64,000 nt of DNA from Phreatobacter stygius (GTDB taxonomy: Bacteria; Pseudomonadota; Alphaproteobacteria; Rhizobiales; Phreatobacteraceae), in assembly GCF_005144885.1 (NCBI RefSeq), contig NZ_CP039690.1:1612001-1676000 (forward strand). The letters run 5' to 3'. The notes beneath the pieces were generated by a model. It was not told the DNA's origin. It worked only from the letters and a program-made list of their open reading frames with translations, and ran no database searches. This document shows, in pieces, positions 25,080 to 32,824 of this stretch. The first letter of the stretch is position 1. Every line of letters begins with the position of its first letter. The position numbers and the translations under genes were made by a program.

Positions 25080-26462
25080 ATGCGGTTTCCGCGCGTCCTG
25101 AGCACACTTGTCGCCCTTGGCCTGAGCGTTGCAGCAATGCCGAGCGTCGCGGTGCTGTGGCCGCCGGCCGTCCATGCCCAGCAGCGCGGGGGGGCCGACC
25201 GCAACAATCCCGACGTGTTCATCGTCAATCGTTATTCGGCCGCCATCACCAGGCTCTACGCCTCGCCGGTCAGCGATGACAATTGGGGCCGCGACCGGCT
25301 GAGCGGCACCAGCATCGCCGCCGGCCAGCGCGGCGAACTGCGCCCGGAGCGCGGCCGCGGCTGCATCTGGGACATCAAGGTCATCTACCAGAATGGCCGG
25401 GAAGAGGAAAAGCGCCGGCAGGGCCTGTGCGAGGTCAGCGAAGTGGTGTTCGACGGCGCCAATGCCATCTTTCCGCAGGGCAACCAGGCAACCAACCCGA
25501 CCCAGCCGACCCAGCCGGTCCAACCCACCCAACCGACCCAGCCCACCCAACCGGCCCAGCCCACCCAACCGACGCAGCCCGCCCAGCCGCCACGCGCGGC
25601 CGATACGATGATCATCAACCAGGGGCCGGCGGTCATCGTTCAGCTGTTCGCGCAGGGGCAGAATGCCACCGACTGGGGCCGCGACCGGCTGAGCACCAGC
25701 ACCTTGCGCGCCACCGGCCGGTTCCACCTCAGGCTCGCCAGCGACCAGGGCTGCATCTGGAACCTGCGTTTCGTCTTCGCCGGCGGCGGTGTCGAAACCC
25801 GCCAGGCCCAGAACCTCTGCGAATTGCCGGAGCTCACCGTCGCCGCCCGCGCCCAGCCCGGGCAGGTCATCTCGTCCGGCACCGGCTTTTACGTCAGCCG
25901 TTTCGGCCATGTCCTGACCACCTTCCATTCGGTGCGCAATTGCTCGGCCGTGTCGATCGCCCGGCCTGGCGGGCAGCGCGTCACCATGGTCCGGGTCGCC
26001 GATGACGCCGAATTCGACCTGGCGCTTTATCAGGTGCCGGATCTGGTCAGCCCGGTTGCGCCGTTCCGGCTCGGCTCCGCCGGGTTGCGGCTGGGCGAAA
26101 CCGTGGTGATCGTCGGTTACCCGGCGCGGCGCGTGCTCGGCGCGGTCGCCGTGGTCAGCAGCACGGTCACCGCGACATCAGGCTCGGGCAGCGACCAGAA
26201 CCGCTTCCAGTTCCAGGGCGGCGCGGTCGAGGAGCCCTGGGGTGCGCCGATCTATGACGGCAATGGCCTGGTCGTCGGCATCGCCAACGATCCGCAATTC
26301 ATCGGACGGCCGGGAACCGGCATCCAGCGCGACGCCATCGCCCGCTTCCTGCGCCGCAACAATGTCGAGATCACCGAAGTCGCCCAGGGCGAGGCGCGCC
26401 GGCTGCCGACCACGCAGGACTATGCCTTTCCGGTGGTGCTGCCGCTCGACTGCGTCCAGTAG
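25080..26462 (+). CDS. exported trypsin-like pseudoprotease with two W-D-C domains
   Basis: A 460-residue exported protein (signal peptide ends at V-H-A-Q, about residue 36). Two copies of the W-D-C domain follow: about 45-120 (N-W-G-R-D-R-L, C-I-W-D-I-K, L-C-E-V) and about 178-255 (D-W-G-R-D-R-L, C-I-W-N-L-R, L-C-E-L), joined by a P-T-Q repeat linker coded by 9-bp DNA repeats at about 25497-25590. The C-terminal half is a trypsin-like fold with G-T-G-F-Y-V, T-F-H283-S-V and F-D313-L-A-L. The nucleophile motif GxSGxP reads E-P-W387-G-A-P, so serine is replaced by tryptophan and hydrolysis is unlikely. It may bind peptides or act as a scaffold. Confidence 0.8.
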   Translation: MRFPRVLSTLVALGLSVAAMPSVAVLWPPAVHAQQRGGADRNNPDVFIVNRYSAAITRLYASPVSDDNWGRDRLSGTSIAAGQRGELRPERGRGCIWDIKVIYQNGREEEKRRQGLCEVSEVVFDGANAIFPQGNQATNPTQPTQPVQPTQPTQPTQPAQPTQPTQPAQPPRAADTMIINQGPAVIVQLFAQGQNATDWGRDRLSTSTLRATGRFHLRLASDQGCIWNLRFVFAGGGVETRQAQNLCELPELTVAARAQPGQVISSGTGFYVSRFGHVLTTFHSVRNCSAVSIARPGGQRVTMVRVADDAEFDLALYQVPDLVSPVAPFRLGSAGLRLGETVVIVGYPARRVLGAVAVVSSTVTATSGSGSDQNRFQFQGGAVEEPWGAPIYDGNGLVVGIANDPQFIGRPGTGIQRDAIARFLRRNNVEITEVAQGEARRLPTTQDYAFPVVLPLDCVQ

Positions 26463-26501
26463 CTGTGATCCGAGGCGAAGCCCGGCTGCTTGGCCGCCGG
26501 C

Positions 26502-26542
26502 CCAATGCTGGCGCAATGCTGGCGCAATGCCCGGATGCTAAC
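26502..26542 (+). promoter_or_regulatory. variant GCAA repeat before the response regulator gene
   Basis: CCAATGCTGG at 26502 and GCAATGC at 26513 and 26524 repeat every 11 bp rather than 10, and GCTAAC stands at 26537-26542, 24 bp after the second copy. The ATG is 35 bases downstream. If it is the same kind of site, the response regulator controls its own gene. Confidence 0.5.
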
Positions 26543-26576
26543 GGCCTTGCGGGGCTGCACTGCAGCGAAGGGATTG

Positions 26577-27254
26577 ATGGTGCGTGTTTTGTTGGTGGAC
26601 GACCAGCCGGAAATGGCTTCGGCGCTTGGTGCGGCCCTGAAACGATATGACATGATCGTCGACCATGTGGCGACACTGACCGATGCCCACGAAGCCATCG
26701 CCTCCTGCGCCTATGGCGCGATCCTGCTCGACCGACAATTGCCCGACGGCGAAGGCCTGACCCTGATTCCCGCGCTGCGCGCCAAAGGCATCGCCGTGCC
26801 GATCATCGTCTTGACCGCGCGCGGCGATCTCGCCGACCGGATCGCCGGGCTCGACAAGGGCGCCGACGACTATCTGGCCAAGCCCTTCGCCGTCGAGGAA
26901 CTGCTGGCGCGGCTGCGCGCGGTGCGCCGCCGTTCCGCCGAACTGTCCGCCGACATCATTCGGGTCGGCCGGCTGTCCTTCGATTTCAGCCACCGCGAGG
27001 CGAGCATCGACGGCGCCGCCCTGGAATTGCCGCGGCGCGAGCTCCTGGTGCTGGAAACCCTGCTGCGCCGCATGGGCCGCACCGTCCAGCGCTCGTCGCT
27101 CGAGGAGGCCGTCTACAGCATGGATGACGAGATCCAGTCGAACGCCCTCGACACCCACGTCTCGCGGCTGCGCCGCAAGCTCGCCGACGCCGACGCCGGC
27201 ATTGCCATCCACGCCATCCGCGGCATCGGCTATCTCCTGAAACATGCGCCGTGA
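26577..27254 (+). CDS. OmpR-family response regulator
   Basis: A 225-residue two-domain regulator from ATG 26577 with AAGGGA upstream. The receiver domain has V-D-D at 7-9, phospho-acceptor D52 in A-I-L-L-D-R-Q, T in V-L-T-A-R and the lysine in L-A-K-P-F. The C-terminal winged helix contains L-P-R-R-E-L-L-V-L, the recognition-helix region A-L-D-T-H-V-S-R-L-R-R-K-L and I-R-G-I-G-Y-L-L, the OmpR/QseB hallmark. The kinase gene follows 38 bases later. OmpR proteins bind tandem repeats of about 10-11 bp, which fits the GCAA blocks seen upstream of several nearby genes. Confidence 0.93.
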   Translation: MVRVLLVDDQPEMASALGAALKRYDMIVDHVATLTDAHEAIASCAYGAILLDRQLPDGEGLTLIPALRAKGIAVPIIVLTARGDLADRIAGLDKGADDYLAKPFAVEELLARLRAVRRRSAELSADIIRVGRLSFDFSHREASIDGAALELPRRELLVLETLLRRMGRTVQRSSLEEAVYSMDDEIQSNALDTHVSRLRRKLADADAGIAIHAIRGIGYLLKHAP

Positions 27255-27292
27255 GACACGTGCCGTGATCCGAAAGCGATGAAGCTGCCGCG

Positions 27293-28687
27293 ATGATTTT
27301 CGGCCGCGTCCGATCCCTGAAATGGCGCCTGGTCTGGCGGCTGGTGCTGCTGCAAGGCGCCATGCTGGCCTTGCTGCTGGTGCTCGCCGTCGGCACGCTC
27401 TGGGCGACCGGTTACCTGATCGACGAGCCGGACGAGGACGCCGTCGCCGATGCGGTCCAGGTGGCGCTGACGCGCGACGCCGAGGGCCGGCTGATGCTGC
27501 GCCGGACCAAGGAGCTGGTCCAGCTCCGCCAGGACAGCCCCAATCTGTGGTTCATCGTGCGCGACCGCCAGGGCCAGGTCCTGTCCGAGGGGCAGGCGCC
27601 GCCGGAATTCGCCCGTATCGGCGACGCCCTCGATCATATCAGCCAGGCCCGCCTCGGCTGGCAGATCGGCGACGAGCCGGGACTGCCGACCGCCCGGGTC
27701 AAACGGGTCGATACCGCGGCCGGCAATGTCCAGATCATTTCCGGCTCGGGCGGCAAGCTGCTGCTGCGCAAACTGGTGCTCGGCGCCTCCATCCTGTTCC
27801 TCAGCGCCATCCTGCCCAATCTCGTGCTGATGACGCTGGCGACCATCATCGCCACCTCCATGGTGGTCCGCCGGGCGCTGGCCGGCCTTGGCGAAGCGGC
27901 GGCGGAAGCCGAACGTATCGACATCGACAAGCGCGGCATGCGCCTGCCGGCCGACACCGTGCCGACCGAGGTGACGCCGCTGGTCAAGGCGGTCAACGAT
28001 GCGCTCGGCCGGCTCGACGAGGGTTATGAACGGCACAAGCGTTTCCTGGTCGACGCGGCCCATGAGCTGCGCACGCCGATCGCCATCCTGCAGACGCGGC
28101 TGGAGGCGCTGCCCCAGACGCCGGACAAGACGCGGCTTCTGGAAGACATAGCCAGGCTCGCCAATCTTGCCGAGCAATTGCTCGACCTGCAGCGTCTCAA
28201 CCAGCGGGTCGGTCATTTCGCGCCGATCGACCTGGTCACGATCGGCCGCCGCGTCGCCACCGACCTGGCCCCGCTCGCCATCGCCGCCGGTTATGAACTG
28301 TCCTTCGACACCGCCGCCCAGGCCGTTCCCGTCATGGGCGACCAGGCGGCGCTGGAACGGGCGCTGACCAACCTGGTGCAGAACGCTATCCAGCATGGCG
28401 GCCGGCGCGGCGCGATCACCATCGCGGTGACCGCCGACGGCTCCGTCGAGGTCGCCGACGAGGGCGACGGCATTCCGGCCGACCAGCACGAGCGGATCTT
28501 CGAGCCGTTCCATCGGCTGACACCACTCGACCGCGGCGCTGGCCTCGGTCTCAACCTGGTGCGCGAGATCGCCGACATCCATGGCGGCGACGTCAGCGTG
28601 TTCGAGCGGCCGGGCGGCGGCGCCTGTTTCCGGTTGACCGTGCCGCGGCTTGCTCGCCCGTCGCCCGGCCGTACAGCCGAAGTATGA
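27293..28687 (+). CDS. sensor histidine kinase
   Basis: A 464-residue membrane kinase. Two transmembrane helices (about 14-40 and 165-190) enclose a periplasmic sensor region of about 125 residues. The dimerisation helix carries D-A-A-H257-E-L-R-T-P, the phosphorylated histidine; the ATPase domain has N-L-V-Q-N-A-I-Q-H (N box), D-E-G-D-G-I (G1), F-x-P-F and G-L-G-L-N-L-V-R-E-I (G2). It should phosphorylate the regulator encoded upstream. The signal sensed is unknown; the neighbouring exported proteins suggest an envelope cue. Confidence 0.92.
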   Translation: MIFGRVRSLKWRLVWRLVLLQGAMLALLLVLAVGTLWATGYLIDEPDEDAVADAVQVALTRDAEGRLMLRRTKELVQLRQDSPNLWFIVRDRQGQVLSEGQAPPEFARIGDALDHISQARLGWQIGDEPGLPTARVKRVDTAAGNVQIISGSGGKLLLRKLVLGASILFLSAILPNLVLMTLATIIATSMVVRRALAGLGEAAAEAERIDIDKRGMRLPADTVPTEVTPLVKAVNDALGRLDEGYERHKRFLVDAAHELRTPIAILQTRLEALPQTPDKTRLLEDIARLANLAEQLLDLQRLNQRVGHFAPIDLVTIGRRVATDLAPLAIAAGYELSFDTAAQAVPVMGDQAALERALTNLVQNAIQHGGRRGAITIAVTADGSVEVADEGDGIPADQHERIFEPFHRLTPLDRGAGLGLNLVREIADIHGGDVSVFERPGGGACFRLTVPRLARPSPGRTAEV

Positions 28688-28922
28688 TCGAGCACGATCG
28701 GCGGCCTTCCGGCGGCTTTTGAACTATTCCTTCGTTGCCGCCTGCTATCCGCAATGTTCGCACAATTGGCATATCGCATCATTTGCTGACCGGGAGAGCT
28801 TCGCCTTGCATTGATTGCGAGGCGGCGGCCCTTCTTTGCCTTATTGCGACAGCGTGACCGGCGATTATTTGGACATTGCACAAAAGATCGAGGCACGGCG
28901 CCGTCAAGCTACGAGGCTTCGC

Positions 28923-30341
28923 GTGATCGCGATCGCCACGCGTGGCGGGCCACGGCGCGGCCTTGCCGCGCTCCTGTGCCTGCTGCTTGCGGCCTGCGCG
29001 ACCTCCGACATCAGCCCGGTCAACGGCCCGCTCCTGCCGGCCGTGACCACCACGCCGGCCACGCTTTCGCCGGGCCCGCTTCCGCCGGACGCCGATACCG
29101 GCATCGTCTTGGCTTTTTCCGGCGGCGGCGCCCGCTCGGCCGCCTTCGGTTACGGCGCGCTCACGGCTCTCGCCGAACGCCCGTCGGGCCATCGGGGGCG
29201 CAGCCTGGCCGACGACGTGCTGGTCGTTTCCGGCGTCTCGGGCGGCGCGATCCTCGCCTCCTATTACGCACTCAACGGACCGGCCGGCCTCGAAACATTC
29301 CGCCGGGCATTCCTCGATCAGGACGTCGAGGCGGCGCTGCGCACCTCCCTTACCCCGGTCAATCTCCTGCGCGCCTATCAGGGCGGGGTGAACGACCTCA
29401 CCGGCCTGCCGGCCTGGCTCGACGCCAACCTGTTCCATGGCGCGACCTTCGGCGATCTTCGGCGCGCCTCGCGCCCGCGCCTGATCGTGCACGCCACCGA
29501 TCTCTACAACCGGGCGCCTTTCGTCTTCGATCAGCCGTCTTTCGCCGCGCTGTGCAGCAATCTCGACGGTTTCCCGCTGTCCCATGCGGTCGCCGCCTCG
29601 GCCGCGGTGCCGGTGGTGTTCTCGCCCATCGTGCTGCGCAATTTCAACACGGCCTGCCCGGTCGGCCCGGCCGCCCAGTGGCGCCAGCTGAGCCCGGCCC
29701 GCAGCATCGACCCGGCCCTGACCGAGCGAGACTATCAGGCAGCGCTCGTGCGCTACCGCACCGCGCCGGACCTCAACTTCCTCAAGCTTTATGACGGCGG
29801 CCTGGTCGACGGCCTCGGCACCCAGAGCCTGATCCATCTGATGCGCCGCGGTGCGCCCGAACCCTTGTCGGCGGCCCAGGCGGAGCGGCTGCGTCGGGTT
29901 GTCTTCATCGTCGTCGACGCCTCGACCCGGATCGGCGGCGACATGTCACGGACCGCGGCGGGGCCGAATGCGATCGACGCCATTGTCGGCGCGACCGACG
30001 CGATGATCGACAGCGCCAGCCGGCATAGCGTCGATGCCCTGACCCTGCAGGCCAAGGCCTGGCGCGACAAGCTGGTGCGCTGGCGCTGCGCCCGCCCGCA
30101 ACATCTGGCGGACTGCGCAAGCTTCGATGTCGAGGTCATCAGGATCGCGCTCGCCGACGTCACCGACCACTCGCGGCGGCAACGCATTCTGGCCTTGCAC
30201 AACAAGCTGACCTTGAGACCTGACGATGTCGGCCTGGTCGCAGGCCTCGGCCGCCGGCTTTTGACCGGCGACCCGACCTTCCAGCGCGTCTTCGCCGGAC
30301 GGCCCCGCCTGCCGCGGGGCCCGGCCATGGCGCGGCGCTAG
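28923..30341 (+). CDS. patatin-like phospholipase lipoprotein
   Basis: From GTG 28923 the protein has 472 residues and begins with a lipoprotein signal peptide whose lipobox is L22-A-A-C25. The patatin fold shows the oxyanion loop S-G-G-G-A-R-S-A-A-F, nucleophile elbow G-V-S106-G-G and the dyad aspartate in Y-D291-G-G. It is therefore predicted to hydrolyse acyl lipids at the outer membrane or in the periplasm. An in-frame extension to TTG 28815 has no RBS and would bury the signal peptide, so GTG 28923 (ACGAGG upstream) is preferred. Several extra residues between the elbow and D291 make it longer than minimal patatins. Confidence 0.85.
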   Translation: MIAIATRGGPRRGLAALLCLLLAACATSDISPVNGPLLPAVTTTPATLSPGPLPPDADTGIVLAFSGGGARSAAFGYGALTALAERPSGHRGRSLADDVLVVSGVSGGAILASYYALNGPAGLETFRRAFLDQDVEAALRTSLTPVNLLRAYQGGVNDLTGLPAWLDANLFHGATFGDLRRASRPRLIVHATDLYNRAPFVFDQPSFAALCSNLDGFPLSHAVAASAAVPVVFSPIVLRNFNTACPVGPAAQWRQLSPARSIDPALTERDYQAALVRYRTAPDLNFLKLYDGGLVDGLGTQSLIHLMRRGAPEPLSAAQAERLRRVVFIVVDASTRIGGDMSRTAAGPNAIDAIVGATDAMIDSASRHSVDALTLQAKAWRDKLVRWRCARPQHLADCASFDVEVIRIALADVTDHSRRQRILALHNKLTLRPDDVGLVAGLGRRLLTGDPTFQRVFAGRPRLPRGPAMARR

Positions 30342-30364
30342 ACGGACGATGCCATTCCGCGCCC

Positions 30365-31285
30365 TCAGCTCTCGCCGATCAGGCCGATGTCGAAGGGTGT
30401 CGTCTGGTAGATCTCGTTGATCCAGTTCGACAGCAGCAGATGGGCATGCGAGCGCCAGCGGTTCTGCGGCGGCCGTGACATATCGTCGTCGGGAAAATAG
30501 TTGAATGGCAGCTTGATCGGCACCTTGGCCTTGATGTCGCGAAAATACTCGTCCGCCAGCGACCCCGCGTCATATTCGAGATGATCGAGCACATAGAGGC
30601 GCCGGCCCCGTCTGTCCTCGACGATGCAGGCGCCCTTCTCGTCGGAATGGGCCAGCAAGGTGAGGTCGGCGTGGCCGGCCAGATCCGTGGGCCGGATCTC
30701 GGCCCAGCGCGATATCGGAATGGCGAAATCGTCGGCGAAGCCGCTGAGATAGGGTGACGACGGCTTCAGGATTTTCTGGCCGTAGACCCCGAAGGCTTTC
30801 TCGGCAAGCTGGTGTTTCGGCACGCCATGGAAATGATAGAGCGCCGCCATCGCGCCCCAGCAGACATTCATCGTCGAATGGACATGGGTTTGCGTCCATT
30901 CGAAAATGTCCTGCATTTCCGGCCAGAAGGTCACGTCCTCGTAGGGGATCGTCTCGACCGGCGTGCCGGTAATGAGGAAACCGTCGAACTTCCGGTCCCG
31001 GGCCGTCTCCCAGGCCTGATAGAAGGCCTGCATGTGGTCTTCCGACGTATTTTTCGGCCGGTGATTGCCGATCCGGATCAGCGACAGTTCGACCTGCAGC
31101 GGCGAGGCACCGAGCAGGCGCGCCATCTGCAGCTCGGTCCTGATCTTGTTGGGCATGAGGTTGAGCAGGCCGATCTGCAGCGGCCGAATGTCCTGGCGGA
31201 CCGCCGCCGTCTCGGTCATCACCCGCACGCCCTCGTTCACCAGGGCGTCGAATGCAGGCAGGGTGTCGGGAATTTTGATCGGCAT
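30365..31285 (-). CDS. metA: homoserine O-acyltransferase MetA
   Basis: A 306-residue MetA starting M-P-I-K-I-P at 31285. The nucleophile lies in N-V-C-W-G-A, and H-L-E-Y-D provides the His and Glu of the active site. In the G-T-P-V-E-T segment the residue that governs acyl-CoA choice appears to be Glu, as in acetyl-CoA-using MetA, whereas succinyl-CoA-using E. coli has Gly; so homoserine O-acetyltransferase activity is likely (family knowledge). It performs the first committed step of methionine synthesis. A SAM-II riboswitch lies 50 bases upstream. Confidence 0.93.
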   Translation of the reverse strand: MPIKIPDTLPAFDALVNEGVRVMTETAAVRQDIRPLQIGLLNLMPNKIRTELQMARLLGASPLQVELSLIRIGNHRPKNTSEDHMQAFYQAWETARDRKFDGFLITGTPVETIPYEDVTFWPEMQDIFEWTQTHVHSTMNVCWGAMAALYHFHGVPKHQLAEKAFGVYGQKILKPSSPYLSGFADDFAIPISRWAEIRPTDLAGHADLTLLAHSDEKGACIVEDRRGRRLYVLDHLEYDAGSLADEYFRDIKAKVPIKLPFNYFPDDDMSRPPQNRWRSHAHLLLSNWINEIYQTTPFDIGLIGES

Positions 31286-31336
31286 GGCGGTCACCAGAAT
31301 AACGGCAATAGATCGCTTCTGGTCCGCACGCGGCCC

Positions 31337-31388
31337 TTTAGCGATTTTTTTAACGTGGCTGCAAGCCGGCCGGCCAAATCACCACGGC
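31337..31388 (-). ncRNA. SAM-II riboswitch (metA leader)
   Basis: On the minus strand the leader has the conserved SAM-II core: GTGGTGATTTGG, then GCTTGCAGCCACGTTAA, an A-rich run and CGCTAAAG. These elements form the H-type pseudoknot that binds S-adenosylmethionine and hides the ribosome-binding site. It stands in front of metA, its standard target in alphaproteobacteria. High SAM is expected to shut down translation of metA. Confidence 0.93.
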
Positions 31389-31451
31389 ATCTTTATTACA
31401 AGACACAGGGCCGGATGGCTACGGCCCCGATGGACCGATACCCCAAGGCCC

Positions 31452-31517
31452 GAAACCCAAGACCCGAGACCCGAGACCCAAGACCCAAGACCCGAGACCC
31501 AAGACCCAAGACCCGAG
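31452..31517. repeat. heptanucleotide tandem repeat (ACCCAAG/ACCCGAG)
   Basis: About nine head-to-tail units of RAGACCC lie between the SnoaL-like gene and the metA leader. Variants alternate A and G at one position. The units are contiguous without spacers, so it is a minisatellite and not a CRISPR array. It may be prone to slippage. Confidence 0.85.
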
Positions 31518-31521
31518 CGCC

Positions 31522-31971
31522 TCAGAACATGCCGTTGCTATTGGCCGCGGTTTCCGGCACCGGCTGGATCACATCCCAGTGCTCGACGATCTTGCCGGCC
31601 TCGAGCCGGAAGATGTCGACGATGGCGAGGCCCCGGTCGGCCGGCTCGCGCCTGGAATGGACATGCAGGGCGACCAGGTCGCCATCGGCCAGCACCCGCT
31701 TGATCTCGTTGCGGCCATTCGGGTTGCGCTCTTTCAAGAACGCCAGGAACCGCCGGAAACCCTCGATCCCGTCGGGCGCGGTCGGGTTGTGCTGGATATA
31801 GCGGTCGCCGAAATGTTTGGCCGCCGCCTCGAAATCCCGCTGGTTGAGCGCCTTTTCGTAGAAGTCGAGAACCACCTTCTTGTTGGCCTCCAGCGTGGCA
31901 TCGGCGGCCATCGCGGGAACCGCGGCGACCGGCGCCGCAACCAGCGCCAGCCCAAAGCGTCGTCTATCCAT
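31522..31971 (-). CDS. exported SnoaL-like / NTF2-fold protein
   Basis: A 149-residue protein with a signal peptide (M-D-R-R-R-F-G-L-A-L-V-A-A, cleavage after M-A-A or near 22; the double Arg could be Tat). The mature part is an NTF2-like cone: N-K-K-V-V-L-D-F-Y-E-K-A-L, Y-I-Q-H-N-P-T-A-P-D-G, and K-I-V-E-H-W-D-V-I-Q-P-V-P. H-N-P and E-H-W-D are typical of SnoaL-type polyketide cyclases and ester-cyclase-like proteins. Many members have no known substrate, and none can be assigned here. Confidence 0.82.
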   Translation of the reverse strand: MDRRRFGLALVAAPVAAVPAMAADATLEANKKVVLDFYEKALNQRDFEAAAKHFGDRYIQHNPTAPDGIEGFRRFLAFLKERNPNGRNEIKRVLADGDLVALHVHSRREPADRGLAIVDIFRLEAGKIVEHWDVIQPVPETAANSNGMF

Positions 31972-32061
31972 GACAGGTCTCCAATCTGAGCTCGTCCCAG
32001 ATCATTCCGTCGGCGAGGCTATATCAACCCTGTCGCTTTGCGCGGCCCTGGCCCGGTCACA

Positions 32062-32724
32062 TCAGGGCACATTCGCGTGATGGCGGCATTGGCCGCCGTG
32101 TAAGTCCGGGGGCTCCGGCGCAACCGGCAGCAAGGCGTGCCAGGCGGCCATGGCACAATCGACGATGGTGTTCATCGTCCGTGGGTCCGCGCCGTCGCGG
32201 GCCTGGATCGACAGGCCCTGCAGCACGGTCGAATAGAAGTCGGTCAAGGCGGCGGTGTCGGTGCCATCGGGCAGGTCGCCGTCGCTGATGCCACGGTTCA
32301 GCCGCTCTTCCAGCGCCGCGCGCGCCTGGCGGCGCAGCTCCATCAGGAACTGGCAGACCGCGTCGCTCTGCGAACTGGCGGTCGGGGCGGCCAGCGTCAC
32401 CATGCAGCCGGTCGGATGGTCAGGCCGGACAAAGGCTGCCGCATTGCTGCGCAACATGCCATCGACCGCCTGGCGGGCGGTCGCGCCTTCACGCAATGCG
32501 CAGGCCGTCAGCTTGCCGTCGGTCTCGCCATAAAGCGCCACCGCGTCGCGGAACAATTGTTCCTTCGAGCCGAAACAGGCGTAGAGGCTCGGCGAGTTGA
32601 TGCCCATCGCCGTCGTCAGGTCGGCCACCGAGGCGCCGTCATAGCCGCGCCGCCAGAACAGCTCCATGGCTTTCTGCAGCACCTCGACCCGGTCGAAACG
32701 GCGTGGACGGCCACGTTCGGCCAT
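32062..32724 (-). CDS. TetR-family repressor
   Basis: A 220-residue regulator from ATG 32724 (AGGGAGAG upstream). The N-terminal HTH contains F-W-R-R-G-Y-D-G-A-S-V-A-D-L and M-G-I-N-S-P-S-L-Y-A-C-F-G-S-K-E, the classic TetR DNA-binding helices. The ligand domain has A-L-T-D-F-Y-S-T-V-L-Q-G-L-S near its end, as in the AcrR/YxaF group. It is divergent from an SDR and an MFS exporter; it probably represses both and itself through the palindromes between them. Confidence 0.9.
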   Translation of the reverse strand: MAERGRPRRFDRVEVLQKAMELFWRRGYDGASVADLTTAMGINSPSLYACFGSKEQLFRDAVALYGETDGKLTACALREGATARQAVDGMLRSNAAAFVRPDHPTGCMVTLAAPTASSQSDAVCQFLMELRRQARAALEERLNRGISDGDLPDGTDTAALTDFYSTVLQGLSIQARDGADPRTMNTIVDCAMAAWHALLPVAPEPPDLHGGQCRHHANVP

Positions 32725-32737
32725 GGCTCTCCCTTTC

Positions 32738-32814
32738 TGTGACGATCGATAAATAATTCTCTTGACGCGGTTGTGCAACTTCGATCTTATTTATGTATCG
32801 ATCATCACATAAAT
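32738..32814. promoter_or_regulatory. TetR operator region between divergent genes
   Basis: ATTTATGT at 32789-32796 and ACATAAAT at 32807-32814 are perfect inverted 8-mers with a 10-bp spacer holding ATCGATCATC. The inner motif TATCGATCATCACA (32796-32809) returns in inverted orientation as TGTGACGATCGATA at 32738-32751 with one mismatch. So there are two related operator copies, one next to each start codon. TTGACG at 32762 may be a -35 element of the rightward promoter. Confidence 0.7.
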
Positions 32815-32824
32815 GGAGTTTCCG

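Noticed and set aside
25120-25145. GCAGCAATGCC in the start of the 25080 gene as a further GCAA site
   Set aside because: Lies inside the signal-peptide coding region, lacks 10-bp-spaced partners and a -10 hexamer at the right distance.
20027-26462. Caspase and trypsin-like genes as an effector-associated-domain conflict system
   Set aside because: One caspase and the trypsin-like protein carry Sec signals, and no death-like adaptor, NTPase or effector-associated domain was recognised.
28751-28776. GCAATGTTCG-CACAATTGGC-ATATC before the patatin gene as another GCAA promoter
   Set aside because: Only one exact block and the second is out of register; similarity too weak.
31452-31517. Tandem repeats as a CRISPR array
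   Set aside because: Units are 7 bp and contiguous, with no spacers and no cas genes.
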